This document shows positions 46,156 through 57,531 of a DNA stretch of 64,000 nt, piece after piece. The position numbers and the translations under genes were made by a program. The DNA is from Patellaria atrata CBS 101060. Its lineage: Eukaryota; Ascomycota; Dothideomycetes; Patellariales; Patellariaceae. Positions within the stretch are counted from its first letter, which is position 1; each line of letters begins with the position of its first letter. The notes beneath the pieces are model-generated. The model had not been told where the DNA came from. It did not search any database and saw nothing but the letters and a program-made list of their open reading frames with translations. The DNA lies in contig MU006104.1 of the NCBI GenBank assembly GCA_010093705.1, positions 248,001 to 312,000 on the forward strand, in the 5' to 3' direction.

Positions 46156-46641
46156 TTAAGCGAAGAGAAGGCCGGCCACAGCAATGGCAAGACCAGCGAC
46201 GGAACCGAATTGAGCGATGTTGGCCATGGCGGCACCTCCGGTGGGAGCTGAAGGACCAGAGGTCTCGGGAACGCCGGTTTCAGCGGTGGTAGTAGCAACC
46301 TCGGTGGTGGTCTTAGTCTTCATGGTGGTAGTCGCGATCGAGGTGTTTGGGTAAACAGGAGGAACGACGATTTCGGTGGTGATGGGAGGAGGGACAACCT
46401 CTGTAGTAGGAGGTGCGACAGTGGTGTTGTAGACTGGAGGAATCACAGTCACATAGGTAGTTGGAACCACAGGCACTTCAGAGGTAAGAGGATAAGTTGG
46501 AATGATTGTGTACTCAGTAGCAGTGCTAGCTGGGTTTTGAATTTGGCCATCGGAGATCTGAACGATAGGACCGACCGAGCTAACTCCAGTTGCAAGCGCG
46601 TGAGCAGCCATGGCGGCGACGAGAGCGAATGTAGCGCGCAT
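46156..46641 (-). CDS. GPI-anchored Ser/Thr-rich cell-wall protein with one PIR motif
   Basis: Single exon of 161 residues from the ATG at 46641; the frame continues upstream but the signal peptide fixes this start. Residues 1-18 (MRATFALVAAMAAHALAT) are a signal peptide. QISDGQIQ at 46537-46560 fits the PIR motif Q-[IV]-x-D-G-Q-[IVP]-Q, through which Pir proteins attach to beta-1,3-glucan via the glutamine. The middle is rich in Thr, Val and Pro (TTEVVPPPITTEIVVPPVYP) and is probably heavily O-mannosylated. The last 20 residues (FGSVAGLAIAVAGLLFA) are hydrophobic and preceded by small residues (SAPTGGAAM), a typical GPI signal. So two wall-attachment routes seem present in one small protein. 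No intron. Confidence 0.85.
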   Translation of the reverse strand: MRATFALVAAMAAHALATGVSSVGPIVQISDGQIQNPASTATEYTIIPTYPLTSEVPVVPTTYVTVIPPVYNTTVAPPTTEVVPPPITTEIVVPPVYPNTSIATTTMKTKTTTEVATTTAETGVPETSGPSAPTGGAAMANIAQFGSVAGLAIAVAGLLFA

Positions 46642-48408
46642 GTTGATTGAGATGCTTGGGTTAAGCTGTTGTTGAGAAAAGAAGGAGTAGCTGAGATGCT
46701 TGATTAAAAGAAGATACAGCGAAGTAAAGTAGCGATCGAATTTCGTAACGAGAGATTTGTGTGGCAGGTGAGTGGAATGTAAGAAGGAAGGAGAGAAGCG
46801 GGCAGGCAAGAAGAATTTATGTAGACGCTTAGGGTCACAAGCGAGAATCACGTTTCACCAAGCTTGGAAGTCAACGATTGAAACAATAACCGCATCAGTC
46901 TCTTTAAGTGAATTGGCCAATGAAATTAACGGATAAGCTTCAGATACAAACGGCCAGCTAGTCTTATCAAACGCCCTCAATCAATTCTTTTAGTTAGCGG
47001 GTTGACCCAGAGCAGATTCTACTGTCAAGTGTCTTTGGTTCATTTGAGCCCCCGACATCGTTGCATGATGAAGCCGAGTCAATGCGCAAAAGAACCATAA
47101 AAAGAAAGACTCCTGAGAAGGTTTCTAAACGGTTAAGATGCTCAAAAATCGCAAGCTTCTAAAGAAAAACTTGCCATGCTTGCTTGCGTGGTATCAAAAG
47201 GGACCGTTGATGTTTCAAAAAGGAGCTCGCCGCTAGCGCCTCTCCCGGCCCCACTCCGATTCCTCTCGACCAATCCTCTCGCTGTGCCTGAATATAGTGG
47301 CACAGCTAAGATTGACCTTGATCCCCCCTGAATACAAGTAGATTTGATCTAACCGATTTCCAGGTTCCAACAAGCATTTAGATTGACCGAACAAGCATCC
47401 CAACAAGATTTCCCGAATCCAAATCGCCACCCGCATGAAACTTGTGTGCACACGACCGCTCTGATGATGCCGATAATTATCCAGAAAGGGCGCCTAGAAG
47501 AGCCTCATTTTCCCATGGTTGCGTTATCAGAAACCACGGTTCAACAATTATAATTGACAGTGAAAATTTTCCATCATTACCTTAGCAGGTGGGTCCATGG
47601 GGTACATACAGTACACAGAGCACGATATCCTTTCGCATATCAAGCAATAATAGAAGAATTAAGGAACGAGTATCGAATTGATTATCGCTGGGTTTCTTTC
47701 CGGTCGGTTCCCCTGCGCTTTCCCAGTTTTCCCTGGCGACTTTCCTTATCGGAAGGCGGAAAGCCACAAAAGTTAGGGGGTTCCCATCTTCTTCCGAAGT
47801 GGCAACTTGACGGCGCCGCCCAAAGTTACGTGCTCGCCGTTCTTGACCCACACCCCAAGGTAAACATGATATTGTAACATTTTTCACAAATAAACTCAAT
47901 AATGCTTCGTCTCACATCCATTCTTTCGAAAACATGAACTCTTCATCATTGCAATCGTAAAACGTGATGATAACCTACAATATAAGCAGAGAAGGAATAA
48001 TAGTAATCGCGCTTAGGAGAAAAGCAGATGAAAGCGCATCTTCCACTCCTAAAACTCCAAAACTCGCCGCCCCAAATGCAGATACACAGACGCAGATTAA
48101 AAATATAGCGTGGCGGCGTGAGCGGATACCTTCATCAAGACAGAGATGCCGACTCTTTGTGAGTGGCCCTCGTCTATCGACGATTCTGCAAGCTTTCTTG
48201 CCAACCACGGAGTCCTGAAACATGACTGTCTCAAAACGTGCATAACGACCGATCTGCACGCGTACCAAAAATGGCATCAAAAGTCATTGTGATAACCAGC
48301 ACATCAGCTCTTTGACCTTCAGATTTTCAATGCAGAAGCTTTAAATGACGTTCCTTTATCGCCTTCGCGATACCTATTCCACGTATTCTAACAATATCTT
48401 CACATCAT
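46642..48408. other. Intergenic, no gene seen
   Basis: About 1.8 kb between the start of the wall-protein gene and the 3' end of the transporter gene. Short frames only. Confidence 0.45.
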
Positions 48409-50554
48409 CTACGTCAACTTTTCCGGCATACCATCGCCCAAATCGCTTGTCGACTTCTCCTTTCCGCTTAGGGTTGGGCTGCGCTTGGGACTATTCCCTG
48501 CTGTCCTTGAAAAGAAGGTAGAGGCTTCCGAGGGGAATTCTACCTCGTCGTCATGGTCATGGGCTCCAGCCTCCTTCTCCATAGCTTTTCGTCCTTGCCA
48601 CTCCACCCAGTCGTGGCGCATCTCTTCCACTCGCTGCTGGAAATCTAACTCACCGTTGTAGTTCTTTCCGACGCCTCGGAACCGCTCCCAGAGAGACAGA
48701 TGTCTTGGATGTATGGCGACACCATGGTAATCGTTCTCCCGGCCGGAGACGATGAACCTCCAGCGACGCTCCTGCTCTTTCAGATCGAGACCTGTGGTAT
48801 CCGGCAGGAAAACGAGCGTTAACAATGCGCCGGCAAGACCGAACCATGGTACCACGTAGAATTTCTGTTGTGTGTCAATGTAGTTGTAAAGTACTGCAGC
48901 GAGGAGAGCGCCAGCTTTTCCGACCGCAGCAGAGACTCCATGAGCAGTGGCACGAACAGAGGTTGGGAACACTTCCGCCGCCACGATGAAAGTGACCGAG
49001 TTTGGCCCAAACTGATTGAAGAATGATGACAAAAAGTACATCGCTTGGAAAGCGTGGATGTGCTCCGGGCTAGTGAAGAACTTGAAGTTGAAAGCTGGAA
49101 CGATGAAAAGTATGAAATCAGCCATAAAGCCGACTATCATCATCCTCTTACGTCCGTCTATTTGAACATTAGCACTTCGACTACTCTGATTAGGACAGTT
49201 TAGACTTACAAAGTTTATTGTCGATGAGGAAAGAAGCCATGTAGTAACCCACAAGACTGACACCGATATTAATAAGATTATACAGCCAACCCACCATAAC
49301 GGAATTGTTGCCCGGGGCTAGGACCTTGATAAACTCGGTCTGAAAGAGTTTGTTCCCATAGAAGAAGACATCATTCGCGAACCATGTACCAGCCGTTGCC
49401 AGAAGACGAGGGCCGAAGTACGAAATAGTGAGCTTCAATGACTGCACATCGTATCCCGTGACACCGTTCTTCTTCTTATGGATGTCAAGTTGTTTACTCG
49501 CGGCTTTCATCTTGTACGCACGGTAGTAAACAAGCCACAGTGTTCCAACCGCTGGAAGGGCAAAACTGATCCTGTAGGTCCATTGAGCAGCCATCTTAGA
49601 GTAAGGTGGGTTTCCGCTGCCATGATGAAAGATCAAGAGAAGTAAGATCAAAATGACCTGATTAGCGAACTGACCCCATCCTTGCATTAGGAAGGCACTT
49701 GTAGTGCCTCGACCTCGGTGGAGACGGTCTTGCTTTGTCGATACCTTGCCACTTCCCACTGCATTCTCCATACTCGAAGTTGCGGTCATTGGGTATTCAC
49801 CACCAACGCCAACACCATAGATAAATAACGACCACACGTAACAAATAACCCATCCGTTTTGGTTGACTCCCCATGCTGCAGTTAACATGACTAAGCCGAT
49901 AAACATGATCGAGGCATCCTGGATCAGGCCCCAGCGACGTCCAATATGGTCACCGAGGTATCCCACGAGAATTTGGCCTAATCATATGAGCATTGGTATT
50001 ATACATAATAAGGGTGCAGTAAACCTACCGACAATGATACCACATATTTCCAAGTACTCAATAGACTGTGTCCATGTCTTGTTACAAATCGTGTGATCTT
50101 TCCAGCATGCCGGAAAAGAGGACTCCAGAAGAGGCCGCACAATACCAATAGAAAATAGGACATAACTGGAAGTATAATTTTAGCAAGATGAAATAGAGTA
50201 CAGAGGTTATACGTACCCTTCGAGCCCCAGGCCCGCTCCTGGAATTACCATATTTCTGACATAGGCTCCCACAGGTGATAAAGGATCTTTCTTGAACATA
50301 TTCCATACAACCTTCGCTTCTCTTTTTGCTTCGACATTATCAACATGTCGAACAAATTTGATACGCTGTGCAACCGGCATATCAGCCCAGTATACGCCGT
50401 CCAGGTTGTAACTATCATCTGGATACAGAATGGTCTTGAAAACATCTGCCTCCGCACTGCTCATTTCATTTAGAACAGATTTGGTAGCAACATGCTGGTC
50501 GGTATGGACGTTCGGCCCATGAGGAGCAGCTACTCCATAATCGCGGACCGACAT
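48409..50554 (-). CDS. MFS transporter, phosphate:H+ symporter family (PHO84/GIT1-like)
   Basis: Plasma-membrane importer of inorganic phosphate or a glycerophosphodiester. Exons are 50554-50217, 50165-50029, 49977-49210 and 49157-48409, giving 663 residues. Joins restore LEG/YVLFSIGIV, IIV/GQILVGYLGDHIGRRWG and DNKL/YGRKRMMIVG. The cytosolic head is about 110 residues. The motif A loop GYLGDHIGRRWG, GVGVGGEYPMTATSSMEN and FNQFGPNSVTFIVAAEVFPT are characteristic of this family (PESTAS-like VFPTSVRATAHGVSA). Twelve hydrophobic segments are seen. The tail (about 130 residues) is acidic and hydrophilic. GYYMASFLID favours the GIT1/phosphate branch over sugar transporters. I cannot separate phosphate from glycerophosphoinositol specificity. 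Confidence 0.88.
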
Positions 50555-52316
50555 TATAAGAAGAACAGGGGTTTATCAGCCTTTGAAAAGCCGAGAAAAC
50601 CGGAAACTTGGCTGATCTCTTGACTTTGATCTCTTAATCTCTTGTCCACGCCTTGGTGTTCTTATATAAAAAATTAAGCTTCTTACTCTAAGCTTGTCTC
50701 AGCCGTGATGCGCAATGACGGGTTCGTGGCGTCCTTGCCGTTGTAGATGGACGAGGATAAGATGGAAAGGTAGGATGCTTAGATATTATTTGGACCAAAC
50801 AAATCACTGGGAATCTGATAGTCGTTCTGGCACGTTTCGCTAATGCGTCTCTTACTGGCTGGGACAGGAGTTTCTCGCCAAGGTATGCTATCAAAGCGCA
50901 ACGACTTCACCTGAGTATTTGTCTTCAGGATGAGAAATTGTCTCTTATATCGGATCGAACGGATGAGAAGTCTGATGTCAAGATGCTCCTTCACCTTCTT
51001 GTCCCCAACTACGTCAATTGTCGATCGAGGCGTCCTAGGTGTGGCACAGGACAAGGAGTCCTAGTAGTACAGAGAGGTTCGTTGATGTACAGTATAGAAG
51101 AAATAGCAGTGCTATACGTTTAGCGCATAAGAAATATCTGTGATGAGGTTTAGATTGAGTTTCTGTGCACGAAGAAAGGTGACGATACCGTACCCTTCAA
51201 TCGTCGGAACCGATGATACGGTAGAACCAAGGTTGTAGGAGCGCTTTTCAGTATAGACCGCAAATCACACTGATCACTAATGGAGTGACTATGAAGTATC
51301 TAGGCAATGATGCTATTATACGTGTATAAGCCCTAATGTTACCTCCCACGATCCGGGTGTAACGAAATAACAGAAAGTGCAGGGAGACGAAAAGAGGAAA
51401 TGTCCACATGGTGGCGTTTCTCCTCACTCCTCAAAGGTTGGCTGAGCTTGTCCATCCTGCTCGGTCTTAGCATACGCATGGTATCGCGGCCTCATCCGAA
51501 GGCCTAGAAAAATTCTTTGAGAGTGTGGTTTTTTTTTTGGATGGTTTCTTAGTGTTCGAGTCTGATGTCGTCGCGAAAGCACGTTCTCATTTTAGGCGGA
51601 ATGATTGGACAGCTCAACCGAGGTTCCACTTGCACGTTTTTCTTCCCGTCTGGACCCTGAAGAGAAATACGACGAAAGAAGGCAAGTATGAGCGAGCACT
51701 TGGGCTACGATTTTAGGTTTAGACTTTAGATTTTGGATACACTTAAGGTAGTCGATCTATACCGTAATCTATACCGTTAGCTAGAGTATAAAATGATGTA
51801 TCTCACAAGGAAGGCAGTTGGTTAGTTTATGCTCTGAGTTGTGAATTATTAGTGATGCTACGGGCTATATGCCCTCTGAGTATGTTATGACTGAAAGTTG
51901 TTTTATTTGTTTCTACCCTATCTATCATGTTAATAGAAAGAGCGGATACCAATCATCACCATACCTTAGGAAGAAATCGCTGGCGGGAGGAATGGGGAAA
52001 TTTGAATATCCAGCACCAGTTTAAGACCACCGGAGGTTGCTTCTCAACCTCGCTAAAGAAGAGAGGGAAGCATGTTCACAGGAGCCTGTTTTCAGGTTTG
52101 TAAGTAGGGGTGCATGTGGAATCTCTGGAGCAGGTAAAAATCTTGACATCAATTGATTCGAATCTCTCCCTGAGTCTGTGCTATTCCTCTATTTGAATAT
52201 CGGTCCATTAATATGATGGAAAGATTGGCTCGTGTTCTCTATTGTCTGTAGTTGATTGCTTGACAGTTACTATCGTTGATTTTGATTCCAATGTTTGCTT
52301 CTTGCGCCATCTTGAT
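50555..52316. other. Intergenic, no further gene seen
   Basis: About 1.8 kb covering the transporter promoter and the 3' side of the OGFr-domain gene. A single CACGTT (low-affinity Pho4-type) lies near 50831, which alone means little. No coding sequence recognised. Confidence 0.45.
50661..50668 (-). promoter_or_regulatory. TATA-like box of the phosphate-family transporter gene
   Basis: TATATAAG on the minus strand, 107 bp before the ATG at 50554, with an A/T-rich flank. Position and sequence suit a TATA box of a regulated gene. Confidence 0.4.
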
Positions 52317-53207
52317 TCACCGTTTAGCGTCATGGGCATCCGTTCCGCTGTGGGTCGGATCTGGGGCAGTCTCTTCAGATTGCGTCGCATCTTCGGCCCC
52401 AGAGGACTCTCTATCGTCTCCCTCGCTCTTGAAATACAACTGGCATAAGAAATCAGGTCCCTCCGTTGCATCATCGTCATCCTCATCGGGTGCCAAATAC
52501 AATGGCCTCTCCGCTGCGCGCGTCCAGTACATCATCGACGTAGGACCGATTCGGCTGCGGCCTAATCCAGTTTCATACACCTCTTCCAGAGCTTCGAAGA
52601 AAGCCCTTGCCTCAGCTTCTAGGCCTAGCACTCGGAGGGAGCGAATAATACGTGTGATGCGCAGGTGATTGTGATTAGAGCGCATGACCCAATTCCGAAA
52701 GCGTGCTTCATGATCGGCTTTGAGGTCGACTTCCGGCTTTCCAGAGCTCGAATTCAGTTCGAATCCGTAGAAACTTAGCATGCGAGTTAAAGATCTGCGC
52801 AAACTGTCACGAAGGTCGGAACGAGACCTGAAGGCCTCGAAGGTTGGCTCGTCGATCAGTGGGACGTCCCAGTTGAATAAGGAGCCTTCGGGTAGAGGAA
52901 AGAGAGTTTGGATATAATCGTGGGACCATTCGAGTTTCTGATCATTCCATCCTATAATTTGATTGAGGGTTCTACCTCTACTGTCCCGCTCAGATATGTT
53001 TGGGTCGTAGAATCGAACAAGGAATGGCTGCGCGCCCGTCGCAGCCATGGTTCCGTCTTGGGTTGATGTGGAAAATGCTCTTAGTAATATATGAGGATTC
53101 AACGGTTTGATAGTTTGGTACTGTTCTCGATGAAAGCCAATATTTGTTTTGAAAAATGAAGGAATACTTTGGATGGACTTAGTTTTTAAGCACAACGCTC
53201 GGAACAT
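52317..53207 (-). CDS. OGFr-domain protein (opioid growth factor receptor conserved region)
   Basis: Single exon, 296 residues from the ATG at 53207 or 243 from the inner ATG at 53048 (ACCATGG context). The conserved region is clear: TLNQIIGWNDQKLEWSHDYI, LFPLPEGSLFNWDVPLID, then DSLRRSLTRMLSFYGFEL. It is followed by ITRIIRSLRVLGLEAEARAF and RIGPTSMMYWTRAAERPLYL. The domain is widespread in fungi and bacteria and has no known enzymatic role; the animal receptor name should not be read as function here. The extra 53 N-terminal residues are Arg/Lys/Ser-rich and acid-poor (LLRAFSTSTQDG), like a mitochondrial presequence. The tail is acidic and disordered. Confidence 0.85.
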   Translation of the reverse strand: MFRALCLKTKSIQSIPSFFKTNIGFHREQYQTIKPLNPHILLRAFSTSTQDGTMAATGAQPFLVRFYDPNISERDSRGRTLNQIIGWNDQKLEWSHDYIQTLFPLPEGSLFNWDVPLIDEPTFEAFRSRSDLRDSLRRSLTRMLSFYGFELNSSSGKPEVDLKADHEARFRNWVMRSNHNHLRITRIIRSLRVLGLEAEARAFFEALEEVYETGLGRSRIGPTSMMYWTRAAERPLYLAPDEDDDDATEGPDFLCQLYFKSEGDDRESSGAEDATQSEETAPDPTHSGTDAHDAKR

Positions 53208-53898
53208 AGTTCCAGGTCTAGTACTTTGGAAATAGACAGCGTGTTTCCCATCGTTATTAAGAAATCGTGTGCTTATTGACGAGAAAGACGACGATGCTAA
53301 CGCTGAATGTTCTTTCTTTGGAATTCTATGGGATTAGGGGTATAATTCATAAGTTGTACCGCAAGAAAGTACAAAATTGTTTGATAAACCTAGTACTTAC
53401 CTAGGCCTATTCGGGATTAGTTATCTTAAAATCACCTTCCAAGTTCTTAAGGTACGTCGACTGGTCACTGGTGATAGTACTAAATACTCAAATATCTTAT
53501 GCACGAGGCTCCCTTAAATCGTGAAATCAAGTGCTGTGATTGGAAAGGGCTCCATCTCCTCCATTGTCCCAATTCAGATAAAATCTCAGCTATAGAGCTG
53601 AGTTGAGTAATCAGTTGACGGTCTGGGACGGACCACCCCCTCTCTCAAAGAGTCAACCACAAGATAATCTAGTGCCCCTAGCATCACAATAGACAGAACA
53701 GACCATACTAGGTCCTAACGGATACATATAGTACAATAACAAAAGAAAAGTAAGCAGTGACGCTAGTCAAGATCGTCCCTCACTCTAGTCCAAGTAATAA
53801 TGAATAAGGTATCCTGTATCCCAACGCCTGGACGCAACAAATATGCAGGTGGGATATCATCGCTCTTGAAAGTATTTACCAAGAAAGAAACTCTAAAA
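53208..53898. other. Intergenic, no gene seen
   Basis: About 0.7 kb between the OGFr-domain gene promoter and the 3' end of the SEL1 gene; nothing recognised. Confidence 0.4.
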
Positions 53899-56151
53899 TT
53901 ACTTCTTCCGACCAAAAATGGTCCTCGTCCGCGACTTGTCGCGCGGTTTCTTCTCCGGTGTGGATTTCTTGCTTGTTCGACCACGGCCGTTGTCTTCATG
54001 GTCCATGTATTTCTCCTTATAGATCCTGATATAGAGATTAGTCATGTACTTCCTCATTGAAAGCTCGGCGTATATTAAGACTTACCAGCTATTCCCTGCC
54101 ATACTCATTCCCCTCTCTGCAGCTGCCCTATACAGTCTTGCTGCTTTCCTGAGATCTTTCTTGCAACCAACACCCTCCGTGTAACAGAAGCCGGCCTCGG
54201 CTAGAGCATCCGTATCACCAAGATCGCCAGCAATCTCAAAGCAACGAAGAGCAAGAGGTTTATCCTGTTGGGTACCCCAGCCATTCATATAGCTTTGCCC
54301 GAGTTCGTACACCCCAAGAGCAAATTGCGCCTTGTGTGACTTCTGCTCGAGCATATCGAATGCTTTACCAGATCTCGTAGAGTTCTCATCGTCTGCAACC
54401 TCAGATTGCGCGTAGTCAACTGCTTGCTTGAGCCACTGAACTCCTTCGGTAGGATTTGGACGCATACCCCATCCATGTCGACAGGCAAGAGCGTACAGAA
54501 GCATAGCTGTAGGAAGCCCCGCTCTGGCAGCGATTCGAAGATGATAAGTGGATTCCTGCAATGATCCTTGTTCGTGGCATTCAATCCCCCTTTCTAGGTG
54601 TTGCTCTGGAGTAATCTCGGCAGATGATGGCTTCATCTGGTTCAATCTGGCTTTCACTGTACTTGCATCTGAGACAACAGAGGGTGAAGAGGGTGTGGAT
54701 TTGTGGGCGGATTTGGGCCTTTGGTATGTTTTATGATCCGAGAAACTACGCTGTGGGGTAGTTGATCCAGCGGTACGAGGCCTAGGCCATGTAGGAGTCA
54801 AGTGTGGTGGAGAGGGAGGAGTTGCAGGTCGATTGATTCTGATTGGCGGATTCCGAGACTCTAAAGTTCTGGGAGTAAGAACCTTGGGAGAGAATTGAGG
54901 TGATGAAAACTCATCAGAGCTAACGGAATCATCGCGTTGCAATGTCCGTCCACGCGGTAGGTCATACTTTGAGTAGATGTAAGATGGAGCAGGTACAGTT
55001 GGGTTCTCGGAAGAGGAAAGGTACTCTTCACTATTCATACTAACTGGCGTATGAACGGATTCATAGTGACATGAACTGGCCATTGGAACGCTATCGCCGG
55101 AACCCTGTCGTTGTGGGAAGTCGAACGACGGCCTGGGGTAGGTTTCTCCTGAAGTTTGCCGCAGAGGTGTATCAACAGAGGGACGTATGCTGATGTTCGA
55201 TTGACTTGCGCGACTAAGAGGTCTCGAGAAATTGAATGCTGGTCGAGGTAGATTGGACCCACCAACGGAGTACTCGGAAGACATTGAAGGCGATCTAGGT
55301 GTTGGGTGCTGGAATGGGGAACAAGGAGAATGAGATCGTGATATGCTAGCACCAGAGGGGAAACGTCTGGGAGGGAGGGAGTCCACAGAGCCTCCAAGAG
55401 AAAAGCCTCCTACATCATCACCATTATCGTCTGACACAGACCGAATACTTGGTGACGGACGGGAGGGTGGGATTGGAGATCTTGGTGGCGCTAGGCCACT
55501 GCGAGATGATACTGAATCAATTGTGAGGGTCCTTTGTCGTTCCAACGGAGCTGGTCGACTTCTCTCACGATTCTGTGTTGGCTGGGCTGTGACGGGGGTA
55601 GTATCACTAACCCTTAACTCCATTTGGTCCGGCGAAGACGCACGTGGGATACCAAAATAATCTTCTGCAGGTTGAGGGGACGGATCTCTTTCTTCGACAC
55701 TTGAGAGAATGTTCCGAAAGGGTAACTGGGAATCGCGGTAAGACGAGTACTCGCTGGATCCAAATTGTGGATATATCGATCTATGGCGGAAGTCGGGTTG
55801 CACTTCCTCTGCATTGTGCGCTGTTCTATCCTCTTCCAGCATTTCCGGCGCATCTTCGTCAATGGCACTTCCCGACTCTACAGACAGCGATCGCAGATAC
55901 CCAGGACGAGCTTTTGCGAGCTCGTTTGCTATTTCCACCGTTGGGAGTCTACTGATACGGCGACCATCCTTCTTCTTCTCCTCGAATTTCTTCGCAAGGA
56001 GTCTTCCTTGCAGGGCAAATGCATCCAGGGGAGACAGCGCAGGCGGTATCTCACCGGTGCGTGGCGATGGGAGGTCTCCAGAAGCAGTCCATGGTTGTCG
56101 TGGTTCAAAAGCATTGGGTTTTAAATCCAAATAATCAGGTCTGCTGGCCAT
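53899..56151 (-). CDS. SEL1-repeat protein (Nif1/Skt5-like)
   Basis: Exons are 56151-54086 and 54025-53899 (60-nt intron, GACTAAT branch, ATCAG acceptor), giving 730 residues. The first 510 residues are Ser/Pro/Arg-rich and disordered. Residues about 515-690 hold three or four SEL1-type repeats: ERGIECHEQGSLQESTYHLR, AMLLYALACRHGWGM, YELGQSYMNGWGT and AGFCYTEGVGCKKDLRKAAR. The second exon adds a very basic tail (about 40 residues ending TIFGRKK). The N-terminal ANELAKARPGYLRSLS block recalls fungal proteins annotated as cell-cycle inhibitor Nif1. Chitin synthase activators (Skt5/Chs4) share the repeats but have more of them and end in a CaaX prenylation motif, absent here. Confidence 0.85.
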
Positions 56152-57531
56152 CGTGAGTGGTTTATAAGGTTTGTTTATCGGGTTCCTCTGAGGTGGGTGG
56201 GTTTCTTGTTCAAATGCTCGGTTATGTCTGCTCTTCCAGAGAATAACAATTGCTCAAGGTATTATGTAGGTCTAGAAATGACAACAGCATCCGAGTAGGA
56301 TGTTTGCAAAGGATGAGGCGCAGGTAGCGTGAGTTTGAAAGTTAACGTGCCGTGAGATTGTCGCGTTGGACGTTATGGGGGCAAGTATTCCAATTGTATT
56401 GATCGAGAGTAGGGCGATAAGGAAAGCAACATGAGCAGAAGGAATGACTCGAAGGGAAGACGCAAATGTGATGATAGAATTTAGTTGGTGAAAGTGAATT
56501 GGTAATGCAGAGGGTTGAAGAAAGTTTGTAGCTATGGAGAGCAAGACGGTAAGGTATTACAGCAGCTCTAAGAATTTCAGGAGTGAGGTGGTGAGGCAAT
56601 ACGAGGCTCGAAGGGGGATGATTCTTGGCGGGGTTGATGAGGGTTTCTGATTTGGCCGGGGTATGGAGCACGGACTCAAAGAGGGTTTATTAAGAGTGGA
56701 CAAGAGTAACCTGGAGAACGGGAGGATGCGAAAGTTGGATGCAGTAGTTTGTGGCAATTATGAGCAAGGCCGTACAGTATGAGAAGAATAGATGTCAAAA
56801 GGTATGTTTGGAGAATGATGATGATCTTTGAAAAGTCGCCGTTCGCGACGCGCACTCTGCAAAACACGTTGCAGCCCTCCCACCGTTTAAACTGTCTCCA
56901 CTGCTGTGTTCTCCACCACCGACTGCCACGAGTTCTGAATCGTCGACGCCGACGCCAAACATAAACTAGAACAGGTCAGTCTGGTATGGTCTGGTACTCG
57001 TATGGGAGTCTGTATTACTCGCAGATTAGAATTGCATTAGCTACAGATGATTCCCGCCCTGGTTCTTCTTGATTTTGGGAAATAAATATTGCTAATTAAA
57101 CTTCACCAGCAATAACCAAACACTGTCCGTCCTCTGGTTCTCAGCCTTAATAGCGATCAAGGCTTTCCTGCTAAACCAAACAACCTGTGATTCGACCAGA
57201 TTTGTAGTCTATACTTGATCTTAATATTCCCCGAACCGGGTGCTATGGACAAGGGTATTGGTCAAACATTTCATACCACAATTTGCAGTTTTGCACCCCT
57301 CGGGCCGCTCATGAAAAGGCCAGACCGGAACAGTCTGCGACATACTGGTATTCATTCCTCAAATCTTGGTAGAAGGGAGATTATAGGATCATATTATTGA
57401 TTACATGGAGAAGAGAGTGTCTGGTCATACAATTGTCGACCAGTAGTACTTCCAACTGGAACTGTAAGTGGACTCATTCATGTCTAAAACATGTTCCATT
57501 CTGAGACGTGAGAGTCGACATTATCAATCTC
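56152..57531. other. Intergenic, no gene seen
   Basis: About 1.4 kb. The part nearest the SEL1 start should be its promoter and leader. Several frames of 60-110 codons overlap on the minus strand without protein-like sequence. Confidence 0.45.

Noticed and set aside
46642-46851. N-terminal extension of the GPI/PIR protein to the first in-frame ATG at 46851
   Set aside because: It would bury the clear signal peptide that begins at 46641.
50825-50840. CACGTT as a Pho4/NUC-1-type site for the phosphate-family transporter
   Set aside because: A single six-base match in 1.8 kb is expected by chance and no high-affinity CACGTG site accompanies it.
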